From Paraescarpia echinospica (Eukaryota > Annelida > Polychaeta > Sabellida > Siboglinidae): a DNA stretch of 64,000 nt. This document shows, in pieces, positions 56,535 to 64,000 of this stretch (its first letter is position 1; each line of letters starts with the position of its first letter). The position numbers and the translations under genes were made by a program. Where the stretch lies: assembly GCA_020002185.1 (NCBI GenBank), contig CM034539.1:30893750-30957749 (forward strand), in the 5' to 3' direction. The notes under the pieces are model-generated. The model did no database searches. It had not been told where the DNA came from and saw nothing but the letters and a program-made list of their open reading frames with translations.

Positions 56535-57615
56535 TAGGTCAAACATATTGGCTAGTGTTATTAGATAGTGGTTAAATTCGTACTCGAGACGTGTCTAGAC
56601 TTGTTTGTTTGTTGCGAGCATAAGCGCACACTCCCTGTATTACGTCAAAGCTATCATTTTGATTTGGTTAGCCAACATTTGTAAGAACTATATTGAACTC
56701 ATGGTGTAAACTGGTATAAACTGGTATTGAACCCTCTGTGTGTTGGAAGAACAGCCGGGTATCGACATATAACATTTATACTTACCAGCCGTATCTCACT
56801 TGAGCGTCGTTTGAAAACTGATTGCAAACTGTTTCCAAACTGTTTTGAAGTGGTATTCCCTGTTCAAGTCTCATCTGTGTTTCATCTGCATCTAGAGATC
56901 AACAGTATTGTTTCAACCTTTTATCATGCTATCATTCTTAATCCACACGTATGTAGGTATGTAAAGAAGTAAACACAAGCGATGCGCTATGCGCGATGCG
57001 CTATGTGCGAGACACGATGTCAAATTGGTGACCTTGACACCGAATTTACCGAATAAAGAATTGGTTGCAAATCTGTTTTTCGAATGTAACAGAGTGAAGC
57101 GTTATGATAGAACAGTACAGGAATATAATAACCTTCCAGATAGGATATACCAGTATTTATATAGTTTACCGTATTAAGGGTCAAGTGTATAAAGACCTAG
57201 TAGAACGTTTTTATCTTTATTCCATACTGTAGTGTTTAATGTCGTGCTTCTTCGGTAAACCTTTCAAACTTGCTTCTGTTGTAAAACACCTAACCTGGTA
57301 TTGTTAACCAAAAATGGACCCATAGAGATATACATAGATACATACATATACAGACGAATATAGAGGCATACATAGATGTATCAATGTCTAATCTCTGGTT
57401 CTTGTACTTATGGAGTGTGACATGTAAATACGTTTGTGTTGTACACGACTAAAAGGTGCAAACCCCATATTGTGTCCGTATAGTCAACAGCAAGGATACC
57501 AAGGGCAGTGATCATAGGGACAGGTATAGAGACATACATATACATAGATACATACGTTCTGGACTTGTTTGTTTGTCGCGGGCGTGAGCGCGCGCACCCT
57601 GTATGACATCATTAA
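56535..57615. other. Spacer with no recognised gene
   Basis: A/T-rich; catacatag/tacatagata runs near 57330-57380 and 57530-57550. Includes ctcgagacgtgtctagactt at 56583, a near repeat of 56030. Nothing coding is supported. Confidence 0.4.
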
Positions 57616-57619
57616 ACTG

Positions 57620-57775
57620 CTACGCACAGTAATTTTGTGCGCGAGGTGAGTTGGTTATACAGGTAGTGGTTTGGTTAGACCTTGTTTTGAACTTGCGCGT
57701 ATGTAATCCCATCATGTGACGTCATGGTATGCGCAGTAATTTTGTAAGCGAGGTGAGTTGGTTAAACAGGTAGTG
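57620..57775. repeat. Partial copy of the 141-bp repeat
   Basis: gcgcgaggtgagttggtta, ttgtttgaacttgcgcgta-like and catcatgtgacgtcatgg blocks match the array at 56100. Confidence 0.8.
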
Positions 57776-57834
57776 CTTTGGGGTTATCGCGTGGCATCCC
57801 TCCTCTTTCAGGCAAATAGACGGGTTATCGCGTG

Positions 57835-60800
57835 GCATAATAGACACGAGTTGCACAAACGAAACATTAAACTTAGCCCAACAGGTTGCACGAATTGAAC
57901 TTAGACCAACTAGTGGGACAAACGAAACACTAAACTTAGCCCAACAGGTTGCACGAATTGAACTTAGACCAACTAGTGAGGCAAACGAAACACTAAACTT
58001 AGCCCAACAGGTTGCAGGTATTGAACTTAGACCAACTAGTGGGACAAACGAAACACTAAACTTAGACCAACACGTTGCACGAATCAAACTATAGACACGA
58101 GTTGCACAAACGAAACACTAAACTTAGCCCAACAGGTTGCACGAATTGAACTTAGACCAACTAGTGGGACAAACGAAATACTAAACTTAGCCCAACAGGT
58201 TGCCCGAATTGAACTTAGACCAACTAGTGGGACAAACGAAACACTAAACTTAGCCCAACAGGTTGCACGAATTGAACTTAGACCAACTAGTGAGGCAAAC
58301 GAAACACTAAACTTAGCCCAACAGGTTGCACGTATTGAACTTAGACCAACTAGTGGGACAAACGAAACACTAAACTTAGCCCAACAGGTTGCACGAATTG
58401 AACTTAGACCAACTAGTGGGACAAACGAAACACTAAACTTAGACCAACACGTTGCACGAATTGAACTTAGACACTAGTTGACAGACGAAACACTAAACTT
58501 AGCCCAACAGGTTGCACGAATCAAACTATAGACACGAGTTGCACAAACGAAACACTAAACTTAGCCCAACAGGTTGCACGAATTGAACTTAGACCAACTA
58601 GTGGGACAAACGAAACACTAAACTTAGCCCAACACTTGCAGAATTGAACTTAGACACTAGTGGGACAAACGAAACACTAAACTTAGCCCAACAGGTTGCA
58701 CGAGTTGAACGTAGACCAACTAGTGGGACAAACGAAACACTAAACTTAGCCCAACAGGTTGCACGAATTGAACTTAGACACGAGTTGCACAAACGAAACA
58801 CTAAACTTAGCCCAACAGGTTGCACGAATTGAACTTAGACCAACTAGTGGGACAAACGAAACACTAAATTTAGACCAACACGTTGCACGAAAACTTCCAC
58901 AAACGAAACACTAAACTTAGCTCAACTGGTTGCAAGAATCAAACTGTAGATACGAGTTGCCCAAACGAAACACTAAACTTAGCCCAACAGGTTGCACGAA
59001 TCAAACTGTAGACACTAGTTGCACAAACGAAACATTAAACTTAGCCCAACAGGTTGCACGAATTGAACTTAGACCAACTAATGGGACAAACGAAACACTA
59101 AACTTAGACCAACAGGTTGCACGAATCAAACTATAGACACGAGTTGCACAAATGAAACACTAAACTTAGCCCAACAGGTTGCACGAATTGAACTTAGACC
59201 AACTAGTGGGACAAACGAAACACTAAACTTAGCCCAACAGGTTGCACGAATTGAACTTAGACCAACTAGTGGGACAAACGAAACACTAAACTTAGCCCAA
59301 CACGTTGCACGAATTGACTTAGACCAACTAGTGGGACAAACGAAACACTAAACTTAGACCAACACGTTGCACGAACCAACCTATAGACACTTGCACAAAC
59401 GAAACACTAAACTTAGACCAACAGGTTGCACGAATTGAACTTAGACCAACTAGTGAGACAAACGAAACACTAAACTTAGCCCAACAGGTTGCACGAATTG
59501 AACTTAGACCAACTAGTGGGACAAACGAAACACTAAACTTAGCCCAACAGGTTGCACGAATTGAACTTAGACCAACTAGTGGGACAAACGAAACACTAAA
59601 CTTAAACAGGTTAAACTTAGCCCAACAGGTTGCACGAATTGAACTTAGACCAACTAGTGGGACAAAGAAACACTAAACTTAGACCAACAGGTTGCACGAA
59701 TTGAACTTAGACCAACTAGTGGGACAAACGAAACACTAAACTTAGCCCAACAGGTTGCACGAATTGAACTTAGACCAACTAGTGGGACAAACGAAACACT
59801 AAACTTAGACCAACACGTTGCACGGATTGAACTTAGACCAACTAGTGGGACAAACGAAACACTAAACTTAGCCCAACAGGTTGCACGAATTGAACTTAGA
59901 CCAACTAGTGGGACAAACGAAACACTAAACTTAGCCCAACAGGTTGCACGAGTTGAACGTAGACCAACTAGTGGGACAAACGAAACACTAAACTTAGCCC
60001 AACAGGTTGCACGAATTGAACTTAGACCAACTAGTGGGACAAACGAAACACTAAACTTAGCCCAACAGGTTGCACGAATTGAACTTAGACCAACTAGTGG
60101 GACAAACGAAACACTAAACTTAGCCCAACACGTTGCACGAATTGAACTTAGACCAACTAGTGGGACAAACGAAACACTAAACTTAGACCAACACGTTGCA
60201 CGAACCAACCTATAGACACGAGTTGCACAAACGAAACACTAAACTTAGACCAACAGGTTGCACGAATTGAACTTAGACCAACTAGTGAGACAAACGAAAC
60301 ACTAAACTTAGCCCAACAGGTTGCACGAATTGAACTTAGACCAACTAGTGAGACAAACGAAACACTAAACTTAGCCCAATAGGATGGACGAATCAAACCA
60401 TAGACACGAGTTGCACAAACGAAACACTAAACTTAGCCCAACAGGTTGCACGAATTGAACTTAGACCAACTAATGAGACAAACGAAACACTAAACTTAGC
60501 CCAATAGGTTGCACGAATCAAACCATAGACACGAGTTGCACAAACGAAACACTAAACTTAGCCCAACAGGTTGCACGAATTGAACTTAGACCAACTAGTG
60601 AGACAAACGAAACACTAAACTTAGCCCAACAGGTTGCACGAATCAAACTATAGACACGAGTTGCACAAACGAAACACTAAACTTAGCTCAACAGGTTGCA
60701 CGAATTGAACTTAGACCAACTAGTGAGACAAACGAAACACTAAACTTAGCCCAATAGGTTGCACGAATCAAACCATAGACACGAGTTGCACAAACGAAAC

Positions 60801-63800
60801 ACTAAACTTCGCCCAACAGGTTGCACGAATCAAACTATAGACACGAGTTGCACAAACGAACCACTAAACTTAGCCCAACAGGTTGCACGAATTGAACTTA
60901 GACCAACTAGTGGGACAAACGAAACACTAAACTTAGCCCAACAGGTTGCCCGAATTGAACTTAGACCAACTAGTGGGACAAACGAAACACTAAACTTCGC
61001 CCAACAGGTTGCACGAATCAAACTATAGACACGAGTTGCACAAACGAACCACTAAACTTAGCCCAACAGGTTGCACGAATTGAACTTAGACCAACTAGTG
61101 GGACAAACGAAACACTAAACTTAGCCCAACAGGTTGCACATGCATGAATTGAACTTAGACCAACTAGCGGGACAAACGAAACACTAAACTTAGACCAACA
61201 CGTTGCACGAATCAAACTATAGACACGAGTTGCACAAACGAAACACTAAACTTAGCCCAACAGGTTGCACGAATTGAACTTAGACCAACTAGTGGGACAA
61301 ACGAAACATTAAACTTAGCCCAACAGGTTGCACGAATCAAACTATAGACACGAGTTGCACAAACGAAACACTAAACTTAGCCCAACGGGTTGCACGAATT
61401 GAACTTACACCAACTAGTGGGACAAACGAAGCACTAAACTTAAACCAACACGTTGCACGAACCAAACTATAGACACGAGGTGCACAAACGAAACACTAAA
61501 CTTCGCCCAACAGGTTGCACGAATCAAACTATAGACACGAGTTGCACAAACGAAACACTAAACTTAGCCCAACAGGTTGCCCGAATTGAACTTAGACCAA
61601 CTAGTGGGACAAACGAAACACTAAACTTAGACCAACACGTTGCACGAACCAAACTATAGACACGAGTTGCACAAACGAAACACTAAACTTAGACCAACAC
61701 GTTGCACGAACCAAACTATAGACATGAGTTTCACAAACGAAACACTAAACTTAGCCCAACAGGTTGCACGAATCAAATTATAGACACGAGTTGCACAGAC
61801 GAAACACTAAACTTAGACCAACACGTTGCACGAACCAAACTATAGACACGAGGTGCACAAACGAAACACTAAACTTAGCCCATCAGGTTGCACGAATCAA
61901 ACTATAGACACGAGTTTCACAAACGAAACACTAAACTTAGCCCAACAGGTTGCACGAATCAAACTATAGAAACGAGTTGCACAAACGAAACACTAAACTT
62001 AGCTCAACAGGTTGCCCGAATTGAACTTAGACCAACTAGTGGGACAAACGAAACACTAAACTTAGCCCAACAGGTTGCACGAATTGAACTTAGACCAACT
62101 AGTGGGACAAACGAAACACTAAACTTAGCCCAACAGGTTGCACGAATTGAAGTTAGACCAACTAGTGAGGCAAACGAAACACTAAACTTAGCAAAAACAG
62201 GTTGCACGTATTGAACTTAGACCAACTAGTGGGACAAACAAAACACTAAACTTAGACCAACAGGTTGCACGAATTGAACTTAGACCAACTAGTGGGACAA
62301 ACGAAACACTAAACTTAGCCCAACAGGTTGCACGAATTGAACTTAGACCAACTAGTGGGACAAACGAAACACTAAACTTAGACCAACACGTTGCACGAAT
62401 TGAACTTAGACCAACTAGTGGGACAAACGAAACACTAAACTTAGCCCAATAGGTTGCACGAATTGAACTTAGACCAACTAGTGGGACAAACGAAACACTA
62501 AACTTAGCCCAACAGGTTGCACGAATTGAACTTAGACCAACTAGTGGGACAAACGAAACACTAAACTTAGCCCAACAGGTTGCACGAATTGAACTTAGAC
62601 CAACTAGTGGGACAAACGAAACACTAAACTTAGCCCAACAGGTTGCACGAATTGAAGTTAGACCAACTAGTGAGGCAAACGAAACACTAAACTTAGCAAA
62701 AACAGGTTGCACGTATTGAACTTAGACCAACTAGTGGGACAAACAAAACACTAAACTTAGACCAACAGGTTGCACGAATTGAACTTAGACCAACTAGTGG
62801 GACAAACGAAACACTAAACTTAGCCCAACAGGTTGCACGAATTGAACTTAGACCAACTAGTGGGACAAACGAAACACTTAGACCAACTAGTGGGACAAAG
62901 ACCAACTTACGTTGCACGAATTGAACTTAGACCAACTAGTGGGACAAACGAAACACTAAACTTAGCCCAACAGGTTGCACGAATTGAACTTAGACCAACT
63001 AGTGGGACAAACGAAACACTAAACTTAGCCCAATAGGTTGCACGAATTGAACTTAGACCAACTAGTGGGACAAACGAAACACTAAACTTAGCCCAACAGG
63101 TTGCACGAATTGAACTTAGACCAACTAGTGGCACAAACGAAACACTAAACTTAGCCCAATAGGTTGCACGAGTTGAACGTAGACCTACTAGTGGGACAAA
63201 CGAAACACTAAACTTAGCCCAACAGGTTGCACTAATTGAACTTAGACCAAATAGTGGGACAAACGAAACACTAAACTTAGCCCAACAGGTTGCACGAATT
63301 GAACTTAGACCAACTAGTGGGACAAACGAAACACTAAACTTAGCCCAACACGTTGCACGAATTGAACTTAGACCAACTAGTTGGACAAACGAAACATTAA
63401 ACTTAGCCCAACACGTTGCACGAATTGAACTTAGACCAACTAGTGGGACAAAGAAACACTAAACTTAGCCCAACAGGTTGCACGAATTGAACTTAGACCA
63501 ACTAGTGGGACAAACGAAACACTAAACTTAGCCCAACAGGTTGCACGAATTGAACTTAGACCAACTAGTGGGACAAACGAAACACTAAACTTAGCCCAAC
63601 AGGTTTCACGAATTGAACTTAGACCAACTAGTGAGCCAAACGAAACACTAAACTTAGCCCAACAGGTTGCACGTATTGAACTTAGACCAACTAGTGGGAC
63701 AAACGAAACACTAAACTTAGACCAACAGTTTGCACGAATTGAACTTAGACCAACTAGTGGGACAAACGAAACATTAAACTTAGCCCAACAGGTTGCACGA

Positions 63801-64000
63801 ATTGAACTTAGACCAACTAGTGGGACAAATGAAACACTAAACTTCGCCCAACAGGTTGCACGAATCAAACTATAGACACGAGTTGCACAAACGAAACACT
63901 AAACTTAGCCCAACAGGTTGCACGAATTGAACTTAGACCAACTAGTGGGACAAACGAAACACTAAACTTAGACCAACACGTTGCACGAACCAAACTATAG
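57835..64000. repeat. 63-bp satellite array (~98 units, continues past window end)
   Basis: Type A units are 63 bp (acaaacgaaacactaaactt, agcccaacaggttgcacgaa, ttgaacttagaccaactagt and gg). Type B units are 62 bp, ending atcaaactatagacacgagt. Runs of A are punctuated by B. A ~505-bp higher-order repeat is marked by aacttagcaaaaacaggttg at 62186 and 62691. Both strands are open through A runs because 63 is 21 codons, but 1-bp indels and B units with stops break them, so it is not annotated as coding. Confidence 0.97.

Noticed and set aside
59654..60208. 184-codon minus-strand frame and similar ones at 62188-62712 and 63440-63868
   Set aside because: Frames of the 63-bp satellite. Units vary by 1 bp and type B units bring stops; no start context or splice sites support a gene.

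Overview
This is eukaryotic (animal) DNA. It has GT-AG introns, non-LTR and LTR retrotransposons, tRNA-headed SINEs, TIR/MITE elements, minisatellites and a large satellite array. The organising feature is one host gene on the minus strand, recognised exon by exon as HEATR6 (HEAT repeat-containing protein 6). I found 22 coding exons from 49078 (start ATG) down to 4329. All splice phases are compatible and there is no in-frame stop, giving at least 1,096 codons. The last coding exon was not found, so it lies left of 4329 or outside the window. The element mix suits a marine invertebrate (lancelet, mollusc, brachiopod or similar), but the species cannot be fixed from the sequence alone.

Layout, left to right. 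40-4223: two copies of a TIR transposon family, one interrupted by a 5'-truncated LINE with an open RT frame. 4329-8020: HEATR6 exons 22-19, with a TA-flanked MITE 10 bp from the exon 21 donor and two tandem arrays that begin at splice acceptors. 8205-11306: exon 18, head-to-head SINEs and a 1.2 kb non-autonomous copy of the TIR family 33 bp from exon 17. 12229-26361 (intron 15, about 14 kb): a 24-bp minisatellite split by a 6.6 kb TIR transposon with a decayed transposase, then a 35-bp array and a 1.5 kb inverted repeat with tRNA-like boxes. 26361-45625: exons 15 to 2, with an array seeded at the exon 14 donor, a duplicated exon 12 fragment, a pogo-like MITE, a 1.4 kb TIR element and LINE scraps. 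48908-49078: first coding exon. 50583-55229: hAT transposase relic and a deleted Gypsy-type element with 1.7 kb LTRs. 55290-57775: short tandem repeats, including a 141-bp repeat with TGACGTCA sites. 57835-64000: a 63-bp satellite running off the right edge.

Two things stand out. (1) Several tandem repeats in HEATR6 have units that straddle exon-intron junctions (exon 14 donor, exon 20 acceptor, exon 21 acceptor), with a separate duplicated piece of exon 12 including its donor. The gene's own splice sites appear to have been amplified repeatedly. (2) The CAGACCTGCCTACC transposon family occurs as one long copy with an exact 6-bp target-site duplication, one short deletion derivative with a near-identical 6-bp duplication, and two broken copies. 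Its transposase has a PKKKRK start, a Ser/Thr/Pro repeat tract, a basic coiled coil and a D...D...CxxH core. I cannot place it confidently in a named superfamily.
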